Source: an uncultured Collinsella sp.
GTDB lineage: Bacteria; Actinomycetota; Coriobacteriia; Coriobacteriales; Coriobacteriaceae
Direction: 5' to 3'
DNA length: 11,348 nucleotides
NCBI GenBank assembly: GCA_900550825.1
Contig: URTZ01000051.1
Span: forward strand, 1-11,348
The position numbers and the translations under genes were made by a program. This document shows positions 1-5,829 of this stretch, in pieces (the stretch's first letter is position 1; each line of letters begins with the position of its first letter). The notes under the pieces were generated by a model that saw only the letters and a program-made list of their open reading frames with translations, was not told the origin of the DNA and did not search any database.

Positions 1-1
1 C

Positions 2-55
2 ACGCCGGGCGACATCGCAGCCTGCTCCAAGAGCATCACCGGTCGCTACCTATAG
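2..55 (+). CDS. uvrA: C-terminal end of a probable UvrA-type excinuclease subunit (partial)
   Basis: Only the last 17 codons and a TAG stop lie in the window, in the frame starting at base 2. The tail reads TPGDIAACSKSITGRYL. UvrA proteins typically finish with a segment of the form GTPE-x-VA-x-x-x-x-S-x-TG-x-YL after the second ABC ATPase domain, and this tail fits that pattern. UvrA is the damage-recognition ATPase of nucleotide excision repair. The protein stops right after TGRYL, without the few extra residues many UvrA proteins carry, so a UvrA paralogue is possible. The call rests on a short match. The gene ends about 10 bases before the palindrome at 65-83 and converges with the ATPase gene. 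Confidence 0.55.
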   Translation, partial: TPGDIAACSKSITGRYL

Positions 56-64
56 GCGATGCGA

Positions 65-83
65 CAAAGGGACTGTCCCTTTG
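65..83. repeat. REP-like palindrome, copy 1
   Basis: CAAAGGGAC and GTCCCTTTG form a perfect 9-bp inverted repeat around one central T. It lies between the convergent ends of the uvrA-like gene and the ATPase gene. The core CAAAGGG-5 nt-CCCTTTG is the same as in the larger palindrome at 5021-5057. There is no T-run beside it, so it is a poor intrinsic terminator. Palindromes of this type are dispersed in many genomes and are often mobilised by REP-associated tyrosine transposases. No such transposase is present here. Confidence 0.7.
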
Positions 84-95
84 CCTTATTGATGC

Positions 96-1196
96 CTATT
101 TCACGCATTGAGCCGCGAGATAGTCGCGGAAGAATGGCAATTCGAAAGCGACGATTCCGCGCCCGCGTTCTCCAATGATGCCGGCATCTATCATGCGGCG
201 TCGGTAGCGGGAGACCTGCTGCGGCGAACGCTTAAGGCGCTCGACAAGGTCGGCGGTGGTGGACTCTTCCTCGTCATCGAGCATGGCGATGAGGAATCGC
301 TTGTCCTCTGCAGTGAGTTCCCGATAGGTTGCCGCGAGGATTCGGTCGTCCATCTCGTCGCGCGCGATTTTGATTCCCAGGTCAAAGTCGCGTGACGAGA
401 TTTCCTTCGAATCGCTTGTGAGATCCCAGGCACGGTAGCCTACGAGTTGCAATAGGAAGGGAAAACCAGAGATCGAGCGAACGGCTCTATCGATTCCTTC
501 AGCATCTGCCAGGCGATCGTTTTCTTGGATCGTGCGAATTAAGGCCTCGCGTACGTCATAGTCGGCAATGCGACCCAGATGATATTGTTGGGCGCGGCGA
601 AGGAACGAGACCGTCTTGTGGTTCAGCAACGTCGAGACGTTGTTGGGAAGTCCCGCCATGAGCAGGGCGACGCGTTTCCCATCGGTCACAAAGTGCTGAT
701 ACGTGGCTGCGAGTTGGATCATCTCGTCGAGTGTCGGGTCCACCTCGTCAACCGTGACGAGCAGACCGGTACCGGCCCCGTTGAGCTGGTCGATGATATC
801 GCTCATGCGATAACGCCAGGTTGAGGCATCGTGAACGCGATTGACCTCGATGCTGCCGAGCGGTGCAATTCCGAGGCCGGTGACTTCGAAGTGGTTGGAC
901 GAGTCGATGAGATGGGCTGCGGCGCGTTTCGTCCCGAACTCGATTTCCTCAAGCATTCCCGGGAGCGCGGTCGTCTTTACGGCTATCCAGCCGTGGGATT
1001 CCGCCCTTGTCGCGAGCGATGACATGAGAGCGGTTTTGCCGGTTCCACGCGCGCCTGAGAAGATCGAGGTCAATTCTGGGCGCCTGCGCTGGCTCAAGAA
1101 GGCGCGGTCCAAATCCCGAATAATCTGTTGTCTGCCAGCGAGATGGGCAGGAACCTCACCAAAACTGGGGGTAAACGGGTTCTCGAGATATTTCAC
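96..1196 (-). CDS. AAA/P-loop ATPase with C-terminal winged-helix domain
   Basis: The 366-residue protein begins with NPFTPSFGEVPAHLAGR, the usual opening of a family of AAA ATPases related to the archaeal-type/Orc1-like ATPases. A Walker A motif GARGTGKT lies at residues 48-55. A Walker B strand LLVTVDEVD is near 144-152, and a sensor-1-like LLMAGLP is near 179-184. Residues 300-357 look like a winged helix (ADLVERL...QVSRYRRRMIDAGII...FELPFFRDYL), so DNA binding is likely. The start is GTG at 1196, with AAGGAG about 6 bases upstream. The true role is unknown. Members of this family are common in actinobacterial genomes, often as orphan or accessory genes. The promoter region carries four TTAACT-type motifs that could be operators for its own winged helix. 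It is divergent from the recombinase gene. Confidence 0.85.
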   Translation of the reverse strand: MKYLENPFTPSFGEVPAHLAGRQQIIRDLDRAFLSQRRRPELTSIFSGARGTGKTALMSSLATRAESHGWIAVKTTALPGMLEEIEFGTKRAAAHLIDSSNHFEVTGLGIAPLGSIEVNRVHDASTWRYRMSDIIDQLNGAGTGLLVTVDEVDPTLDEMIQLAATYQHFVTDGKRVALLMAGLPNNVSTLLNHKTVSFLRRAQQYHLGRIADYDVREALIRTIQENDRLADAEGIDRAVRSISGFPFLLQLVGYRAWDLTSDSKEISSRDFDLGIKIARDEMDDRILAATYRELTAEDKRFLIAMLDDEEESTTADLVERLKRSPQQVSRYRRRMIDAGIIGERGRGIVAFELPFFRDYLAAQCVK

Positions 1197-1200
1197 ACGG

Positions 1201-1211
1201 CTCTCCTTTGG
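1201..1211 (-). promoter_or_regulatory. Ribosome binding site deciding the GTG start of the ATPase
   Basis: Read on the minus strand, CAAAGGAGAG is followed by CCGT and then GTG. This places AGGAG about 6 bases before the GTG at 1196. No ATG in this frame competes near the conserved NPFTPSFG opening. Confidence 0.7.
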
Positions 1212-1220
1212 CGTCTCAGA

Positions 1221-1266
1221 TTAACTTCATTTTATTCTAGTTAATTTCAGTTAAAAACGATTAACT
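1221..1266. promoter_or_regulatory. Cluster of four TTAACT/AGTTAA motifs upstream of the ATPase
   Basis: On the plus strand the hexamers are TTAACT 1221-1226, AGTTAA 1239-1244, AGTTAA 1249-1254 and TTAACT 1261-1266. The two central copies repeat at exactly 10 bases, one helical turn, and the outer pairs are inverted relative to them. The block is AT-rich within GC-rich surroundings and sits 25 to 70 bases upstream of the ATPase start. A possible minus-strand -10 (TAAAAT) lies between the motifs, with no good -35. It looks like an operator array, and autoregulation by the ATPase's winged helix is the simplest idea. That is inference only. Confidence 0.55.
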
Positions 1267-1338
1267 CCATTTCAAAGTATCAGGTTGGCGTCGTGCGTTA
1301 TCGAAGCGGTGCTTGAATAGCTTACGTTGGAGCCCGAA

Positions 1339-1355
1339 AATGGGTTCAACCCATT
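1339..1355. repeat. Perfect 17-bp palindrome in the ATPase-recombinase intergenic region
   Basis: AATGGGTT and AACCCATT are exact reverse complements around a single C, 79 bases upstream of the recombinase start. It could be an operator or part of a recombination site. The odd centre does not suit the 2-bp crossover core of classical serine resolvases and invertases, so an operator is somewhat more likely. The core resembles a tRNA T-arm, but no tRNA is present. Confidence 0.45.
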
Positions 1356-1433
1356 CGCGAAATTTGCACGCCCTATTGTGAGTGGGCTCTCAGATGAGCT
1401 GAAGCTGCCATCGTGCGGCTGATAGGGGCAATT

Positions 1434-2069
1434 ATGAAAAACAGAATCTATGGGTATGCTCGAGTTTCGTCAGCAGATCAGAACCTGGATCGCCAACTGG
1501 ATGCGCTGGAGCGGTTTCCGGTCCAAACGAATTTGATCTATGCTGACAAAGCGAGTGGAAAGGACTTCAGGCGTCCTCAGTACCGGCGTCTTCTTCGTCG
1601 TCTGCGCGAAGGGGACGTTCTGGTGATTAAGAGTATCGATCGATTGGGTCGCGACTACCGTGAAGTTATCGATGAATGGCGTCGCCTAACGACGGACAAA
1701 CGCGTTGCCATCGTGGTGCTCGATATGCCATTGCTTGATACACGCGAACAGCCCAATGGGATTACGGGGACTTTTATTGCCGACCTAGTGCTTCAAGTTT
1801 TGAGCTACGTGGCTCAGGTGGAGCGCGAAAACATAAAGCAAAGACAAGCTGAAGGTATTGCTTCGGCGCGATCACGCGGCATTCGATTTGGACGCCCAAT
1901 GATCGAGCGTCCAGAAAACTATCGTTCAGTTGTCCAATCATTTAAAGGAGGTGGGGTGACAAGGCGGGATGCTGCCGCACTATTGGGCGTTAGTCCGTCG
2001 ACGTTTGATCGTTGGAGACGGGCGGATTCAGCTATTGTTGACCGCCCGCCGTTTAATCGTTCGCTTTAA
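1434..2069 (+). CDS. Serine site-specific recombinase (resolvase/invertase family)
   Basis: The 211-residue protein has the resolvase/invertase catalytic domain. It opens with IYGYARVSSADQNLDRQ, where Ser12 of the ARVS motif is the expected nucleophile. It continues with IKSIDRLGRD, holding the conserved arginines, and a long E-helix region with VERENIKQRQAEGI. The C-terminal 45 residues (GRP linker, then VTRRDAAALLGVSPSTFDRWRR) form a helix-turn-helix that would bind the recombination site. Length fits small resolvases and invertases. I chose ATG 1434 because AGGGG lies about 6 bases before it; the alternative GTG at 1413 has no ribosome site and adds seven unconserved residues. No transposase or obvious invertible segment is visible nearby, so it may be a remnant of a mobile element, or a regulator of rearrangement outside the window. 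Confidence 0.9.
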   Translation: MKNRIYGYARVSSADQNLDRQLDALERFPVQTNLIYADKASGKDFRRPQYRRLLRRLREGDVLVIKSIDRLGRDYREVIDEWRRLTTDKRVAIVVLDMPLLDTREQPNGITGTFIADLVLQVLSYVAQVERENIKQRQAEGIASARSRGIRFGRPMIERPENYRSVVQSFKGGGVTRRDAAALLGVSPSTFDRWRRADSAIVDRPPFNRSL

Positions 2070-2077
2070 CTAGACAA

Positions 2078-2194
2078 TTTGATGAGGGTAGTATTCTTAC
2101 GCGGGCCCGCTCCTTCCCTCAGCATTTATCCAGTTCACGCCCTTAAACCAAATAGTGCCACCGCGTTGTCAATTCGTCTGCTTTTTGATGAGGG
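2078..2194 (+). repeat. Short direct repeat around the recombinase-lipoprotein gap
   Basis: TTTGATGAGGG occurs at 2078-2088 and again at 2184-2194. Between them lies the perfect palindrome GCGGGCCCGC (2101-2110). The 127-base gap otherwise holds no gene and no clear promoter. The downstream copy contributes a GAGGGG just before an upstream ATG (2198) that I do not favour as the lipoprotein start. An 11-base repeat can be chance; it is recorded because it sits directly beside a recombinase gene. Confidence 0.3.
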
Positions 2195-2230
2195 GTTATG
2201 AGTTGCAACGTCAATCGAAGGGAAATAGTC

Positions 2231-3046
2231 GTGAAACGAAATATTACTAAAAAGATGCCCATGATGGGTTTGCTTGTACTACTCATCTGTTCTCTGGGGT
2301 TCATTTCGGCCTGTTCACAGAATGATGCAAACGCTGAAAAGTCGAAATATGTCGACGATAAGGCGATGAATGTTATCGCTGCCGGGTTTGAGAGAAGGTC
2401 CGACGTCATTGAATCTAATGCAAACGATGATGATCCTCATTCAACCGAGAATATCCAGGAAGCTATTGAGGCCGAAATCAAGAACGACAAGGAACTCAAG
2501 AACGCTAGGTTTAAGGATTCCAAGATGCAACAGGACGTAATCACGTATCTGAATCTGCTTGATGACCAGCTTAAAGTGACCGAGGATTACTCGCAATCGT
2601 CTTCGGATTATTACGAAGAGTGGAATAAGGTCTACGATAAGCGGTCTGCGCAGCTCAAAAAGCTTGTTGATAATTACGGGCTGGAAGTCGGGGAGAAATA
2701 CGAGGATGATTTCAACGACTTAATTAAGAATGGAAAGTCCGTAGCAGAGAAGACCCGCTACGAGGATGCCATCAACAGTTTGATTCAGGGAGCAAATTTC
2801 GAAAAATCGGATGACGGTTACGGTCTGTATACGTATACGGCGGTAGTTGAGAACACCTCTGGTATATCGTTCTCTAACGTCAGCCTGACACTTGCTCTCT
2901 ATGATGCAGACGACATCAAAGCGGAGGAGACCTATGCGGACACTTCTTCGTGGGCGCCGGGTGAGAAAATCAAGTTCGAGGCAATGTCCGATGTTGACGC
3001 TGCGCGCGTTGTCGCATCTGTTTCCAGCTACGATGTAATTAAATAA
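2231..3046 (+). CDS. Secreted lipoprotein with C-terminal FxLYD-like domain
   Basis: From the GTG start the protein is 271 residues. It begins with a short Lys/Arg segment and a hydrophobic stretch (MMGLLVLLICSLGFIS). A lipobox ISAC with Cys28 follows, so it should be lipid-anchored on the outer face of the membrane. The middle (about 40-180) is charged, rich in Asp, Glu, Lys and Tyr, and probably helical. The last 75 residues (AVVENTSGISFSNVSLTLALYDADD...WAPGEKIKFEA) match the FxLYD pattern, a beta-sandwich common in Firmicutes and actinobacterial lipoproteins, of unknown function. I chose GTG 2231 because GAAGGGA lies about 7 bases upstream and it gives a normal-length signal peptide. ATG 2198 would add 11 residues and has AGGGG only 2 bases away. 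The gene ends before a strong terminator, so it may be its own transcript. Base composition is clearly AT-richer than the genes right of 5135. Confidence 0.8.
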   Translation: MKRNITKKMPMMGLLVLLICSLGFISACSQNDANAEKSKYVDDKAMNVIAAGFERRSDVIESNANDDDPHSTENIQEAIEAEIKNDKELKNARFKDSKMQQDVITYLNLLDDQLKVTEDYSQSSSDYYEEWNKVYDKRSAQLKKLVDNYGLEVGEKYEDDFNDLIKNGKSVAEKTRYEDAINSLIQGANFEKSDDGYGLYTYTAVVENTSGISFSNVSLTLALYDADDIKAEETYADTSSWAPGEKIKFEAMSDVDAARVVASVSSYDVIK

Positions 3047-3060
3047 GTTCTGCACGGAAG

Positions 3061-3101
3061 GGGCGGGTTAATCGGCAATGAATGGTTGACCTGCCCGTTT
3101 T
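3061..3101 (+). terminator. Intrinsic terminator after the lipoprotein gene
   Basis: GGGCGGGTTAATC (3061-3073) pairs with GGTTGACCTGCCC (3084-3096) over 13 bp, using three G-U pairs. The loop is 10 bases and is followed by GTTTTAT. The hairpin starts 14 bases after the TAA stop. The U-run is short, so readthrough into the next gene is possible. Confidence 0.65.
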
Positions 3102-3260
3102 ATGCCAATTATTGAACAACAAGTGCTGCGAACGAATGTGTATTATTTCGGATTGCAAACAGCTGCCCTCGTCTAAAGACATGCTGAAAACGACAATTAA
3201 GGCATGAGGTATAACCCACGGTAGTTTCTTAAATAACAGGGATTTTGAAAGGAATAGGGG

Positions 3261-3932
3261 ATGGATGAGATAGAGGAAGACATGGGGGCGCTGAAAGCGA
3301 AACTCGGGAGAATCCTGACAAAGCCTAAGGTATTCTTTGCGGGCCTGGCGCTTGGTGGAGTGATTGTGGCTGTACTTTTCATTACCATCTTTAATAACGG
3401 CAAAGCTGCGGGCGCGAAAGAAACGACCCCCAATACGCTTTCCCCGTCGGTCGTGTTTGAACGCATCGCTTCCCAGAACGAGATGGTTTCTGCATCGCAG
3501 AACTATGCGATTGTCGATAAGGTGACGGATACCAAGAGGTTCTTCGATTGGTTTGATATCCCGTTTACGGAAAACAGCTTTTGGTACCGCTATGTGGGAA
3601 CCATTAAGGCGGGTGTGAATCTCGAGACGGCAGAGATACATACAAACAAGAAAAAGCTGACCATTACGATGGATGAGCCTTATGTAATCTCGAACACGCC
3701 GGATATGAATAAGTCGGGTGCTCTCGAGGAACGCAACAACATCCTCAATCCCATTGAGGTCAAAGACGTCACGGCGTTTGAAGCGCAGTGCAAGGAGCGG
3801 AGTGAAAGCGAGGCCATCAAGGATGGCAAGCTGCTCGAAGAGGCTCGAGTGAACGCCGAAGCAAATATCCGTGCGATGTTCAACTCGGCATTTGGCGATG
3901 AATATACGGTTGATTTCGACTATCGGAAATAG
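3261..3932 (+). CDS. Single-pass membrane protein with DUF4230 domain
   Basis: The 223-residue protein has an acidic cytoplasmic N-terminus of about 22 residues and one transmembrane segment at about 25-45 (FFAGLALGGVIVAVLFITIF). An extracytoplasmic domain at about 65-220 has the DUF4230 pattern: an ASQNEMVSASQNYAIVDK strand region, then FTENSFWYRYVGTIKAGVNLE, then KKLTITMDEPYVI, ending in a helix with LLEEARVNAEANIRAMF. DUF4230 proteins are widespread in Firmicutes, Actinobacteria and Bacteroidetes. No function is established to my knowledge. The start has GAAAGGAA about 8 bases upstream. Its stop codon overlaps the ribosome site of the next gene (TAGGAGG), so the two are almost certainly co-transcribed and co-translated. 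The 214 bases before it hold the lipoprotein terminator and no promoter I can call with confidence. Confidence 0.85.
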   Translation: MDEIEEDMGALKAKLGRILTKPKVFFAGLALGGVIVAVLFITIFNNGKAAGAKETTPNTLSPSVVFERIASQNEMVSASQNYAIVDKVTDTKRFFDWFDIPFTENSFWYRYVGTIKAGVNLETAEIHTNKKKLTITMDEPYVISNTPDMNKSGALEERNNILNPIEVKDVTAFEAQCKERSESEAIKDGKLLEEARVNAEANIRAMFNSAFGDEYTVDFDYRK

Positions 3933-3941
3933 GAGGTCACT
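3930..3941 (+). promoter_or_regulatory. Ribosome binding site overlapping a stop codon
   Basis: TAGGAGGTCACT sits immediately before ATG 3942. The TAG stop of the DUF4230 gene is the first part of the AGGAGG ribosome site, which suggests translational coupling of the two genes. Confidence 0.8.
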
Positions 3942-5003
3942 ATGGAGGATAAAGACGATCTAGCTGTTGTCGAAAGGGAGGAGCTGTCGCGTCATAAGCA
4001 GAGTTTTGATATCCGTAAGGCCGCTGCCGGGTTGGTTGATGGCGCCGGAAGCGCGATGGCGGGCGCGGTTGCAACCGTACAGAAAGTTGCCGATGGTGCA
4101 ATGCGTGCTGCAACTCCGATGGTCGATGACGCCTTGGCGGCTATTGCTGATGCGGCCGATGGTGCGGCAGGTGCTGCTGCGGATATTGGTGACGCCGTCA
4201 ACGATTGGGCATACCAGCAACAGCTCAATAGGTACAGGCCTGTAACCAAAGAGGTCTATCAGAGCCCTTCATTCCATTTGCCGAACATGATTCGAATTGT
4301 TGACGGAAATGAGCGTCGGGGCATCGATGTCTGTAGGGATGCTATTGGTTGGTTGGATACTGTTAAGGGCACGCAGATTTTCAATTTGTACCGCGAAGCA
4401 ATTGGGGATAGCGAGCTGTCTTTCTACCCTAAACCATCTCTTTATTCCACATATTACATAGATGCTTTTGATCGGTCTCGCTTTGTTGATCTTGACTCCT
4501 ATTTCGCAACCATGCAACAAGACAAGATGGCCGAGTTGAGACGGATTGCATTCATGCTTGGCGCAAAGCGCTGCAAGCTGGAGGTGACGGAGTACGAGGA
4601 AACTCGACGAGGCCACCAGGCCAAGGGAAACGCCAAAGCGGGAAAGAGGGGCTCGGTTCGAATCGACGGTTCTCTGAGCGACTCAACGAGAAATGAGAAG
4701 AAAATCCTGTTTACACAGGAATTCGAGGGCGACATGGCTCCACAGCGTCCCGAGCTCCATTGGTATGCCCATGACTCAGATATCCTCTTGTTAATCGAGA
4801 CGAGATGCGGTGGAGAGGATAAAAACAAGGCGAAGAGTTATCGGGTTGAATTGAAAAGTGAGACAACCATGACCATGTCCGTATCACTTGCTATGGCTAT
4901 CGATGAGGCATGCAGCAAGCTGAGCATAAGGGCGAATTCGAGCCTGACAAGCCAAGCTAAGCGAGAACTCCGGCAGTCGTTTGTATTTGAAGTTGAATTC
5001 TGA
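3942..5003 (+). CDS. Protein of unknown function with Ala/Gly-rich amphipathic N-terminal segment
   Basis: I do not recognise this 353-residue protein. Residues 1-25 are charged. Residues 27-90 are very rich in Ala, Gly, Asp and Val (AGLVDGAGSAMAGAVATV..., ADAADGAAGAAADIGDAV) and would form a long amphipathic helix, as in proteins that lie on membranes or fibres. No true transmembrane span or signal peptide is visible. Residues 107-215 look like a mixed alpha/beta fold (SLYSTYYIDAFDRSRFVDLDSYFATM, then an AELRRIAFMLGAKRCKLEV helix-strand). A basic Gly/Lys linker lies at 222-240 (GHQAKGNAKAGKRG). A strand-rich C-terminus ends in RELRQSFVFEVEF. Strict coupling to the DUF4230 gene suggests that the two act together at the membrane, with this one on the cytoplasmic side. 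That is inference. GC content is low compared with the genes right of 5135. Confidence 0.8.
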   Translation: MEDKDDLAVVEREELSRHKQSFDIRKAAAGLVDGAGSAMAGAVATVQKVADGAMRAATPMVDDALAAIADAADGAAGAAADIGDAVNDWAYQQQLNRYRPVTKEVYQSPSFHLPNMIRIVDGNERRGIDVCRDAIGWLDTVKGTQIFNLYREAIGDSELSFYPKPSLYSTYYIDAFDRSRFVDLDSYFATMQQDKMAELRRIAFMLGAKRCKLEVTEYEETRRGHQAKGNAKAGKRGSVRIDGSLSDSTRNEKKILFTQEFEGDMAPQRPELHWYAHDSDILLLIETRCGGEDKNKAKSYRVELKSETTMTMSVSLAMAIDEACSKLSIRANSSLTSQAKRELRQSFVFEVEF

Positions 5004-5020
5004 CGTGAATTGCCAACAGC

Positions 5021-5057
5021 CAAATGTGGCAAAGGGACGGCCCCTTTGCCACATTTG
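5021..5057. repeat. REP-like palindrome, copy 2
   Basis: CAAATGTGGCAAAGGG (5021-5036) and CCCTTTGCCACATTTG (5042-5057) form a perfect 16-bp stem around ACGGC. It lies between convergent genes, 18 bases after the stop of the unknown-function gene. The core matches the palindrome at 65-83. It would fold strongly in RNA from either strand and could stop transcription or protect 3' ends, but there is no U-run. The remaining gap to 5134 holds nothing I can identify. Confidence 0.8.
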
Positions 5058-5134
5058 ATGTCAAAATCAATTTGTCAAGTGCTAGAGGGTTTGAAAGTCT
5101 ACCATTTCTACCCCGTCCCCTAATGGCAGGTTTG

Positions 5135-5734
5135 TCACATCCCTGCAAAGCCTGCCTGGCGGAGAGCTTCGTAGAGGACGATGGCAGCGCTGTTGGAGAG
5201 GTTGAGTGCGCTGATGCGGTAGTCGTCCGGGTTGACGAAGTTGCCGCAGATGTCTTGTTGAAGGATGGCCTCGTGGCTGTCCTCGGTATGCCCCAGCGAT
5301 TCCTCGTGGGCCTCCCAAGCCTCGGCGTTATCGAGTGAGTCGCAATCGCGCAGCATTGGGATGCGCTCGCAGCGCTCGGGCGCCGCGGCAAGCAGTGGCT
5401 CGGGAATGCCCGAACTCTCGCTGCCAAAGACCAAATAGTCGCCATCGCGGTAGGTGCTCTGCGCATAGGTGCGGCGTGCCTTTTTGGTCAGCAGATGCAG
5501 GCGACCATCGGCGGGGGAGAGGTCGTTGCGCGCAAGGAAATCCTCCCAGCCGGCATAGGTCGTCACGTCCAAGTTTTGCCAGTAGCCCAGACCGGCGCGA
5601 CGTACCGTCTTGTCGTCGAGCGAAAATCCCAGCGGCTCCACCAGATGCAGGCGGGCGCCGGTAACCACGCAGGTGCGGCCGATATTGCCCGTATTGGCCG
5701 GAATCTCGGGCGCATACAGCACGATGTTGAACAT
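5135..5734 (-). CDS. trmL: tRNA (cytidine/uridine-34-2'-O)-methyltransferase TrmL
   Basis: The 199-residue protein is a SPOUT-class methyltransferase. It methylates the 2'-OH of the wobble base in tRNA-Leu in characterised relatives. Visible motifs are IPANTGNIGRTC (11-22), LVFGSESSGIPEPLL (101-115) and ISALNLSNSAAIVLYEALRQ (174-193). These build the knotted SAM-binding site, and E106 and the NLSNS segment are conserved. E. coli TrmL is about 157 residues; the extra length is mostly one acidic insertion at about 131-172, between IPM and the NLSNS motif. The start is ATG 5734, with AAGGAG 5 bases upstream, and it matches the TrmL family start. An upstream extension in the same frame runs back through the preceding gene and is rejected. 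The gene follows a terminator, so it probably has its own promoter, which I cannot place. Confidence 0.92.
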   Translation of the reverse strand: MFNIVLYAPEIPANTGNIGRTCVVTGARLHLVEPLGFSLDDKTVRRAGLGYWQNLDVTTYAGWEDFLARNDLSPADGRLHLLTKKARRTYAQSTYRDGDYLVFGSESSGIPEPLLAAAPERCERIPMLRDCDSLDNAEAWEAHEESLGHTEDSHEAILQQDICGNFVNPDDYRISALNLSNSAAIVLYEALRQAGFAGM

Positions 5735-5757
5735 GAATCTCCTTGGCTCAGAACGAA

Positions 5758-5790
5758 AAACCACCACGAAGAGCACCTTCGTGGTGGTTT
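5758..5790 (-). terminator. Intrinsic terminator after the CobW-family gene
   Basis: A perfect 14-bp stem, AAACCACCACGAAG against CTTCGTGGTGGTTT, has a 5-base loop. Read leftward it is followed by TTTTTCG, giving a good U-run. It lies about 40 bases after the stop of the CobW-family gene and separates it from trmL. Read rightward the T-run is only three, so it works mainly for the leftward operon. Confidence 0.9.
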
Positions 5791-5829
5791 GGCGGTTACA
5801 TAGGCGGAAAAATGCCCGCTTGGATAAAC

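Noticed and set aside
1343..1355. T-arm-like sequence GGTTCAACCC as a possible tRNA or attachment site
   Set aside because: No acceptor, D or anticodon arm can be folded around it, and the loop would be too short for a T-arm.
2198..2230. ATG 2198 as lipoprotein start
   Set aside because: AGGGG is only 2 bases away, and the extra 11 residues put an unneeded charged segment before the signal peptide. GTG 2231 has a properly spaced ribosome site.
3105..3240. Possible promoter or small RNA before the DUF4230 gene
   Set aside because: TATTAT and TATAAC can be picked out as -10-like boxes, but neither has a -35 at acceptable spacing, and no stable hairpin with a U-run is present.
3039..3641. Leftward open frame of 200 codons opposite the DUF4230 gene
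   Set aside because: It overlaps the well-supported DUF4230 gene and the terminator region, has no domain and no convincing ribosome site.
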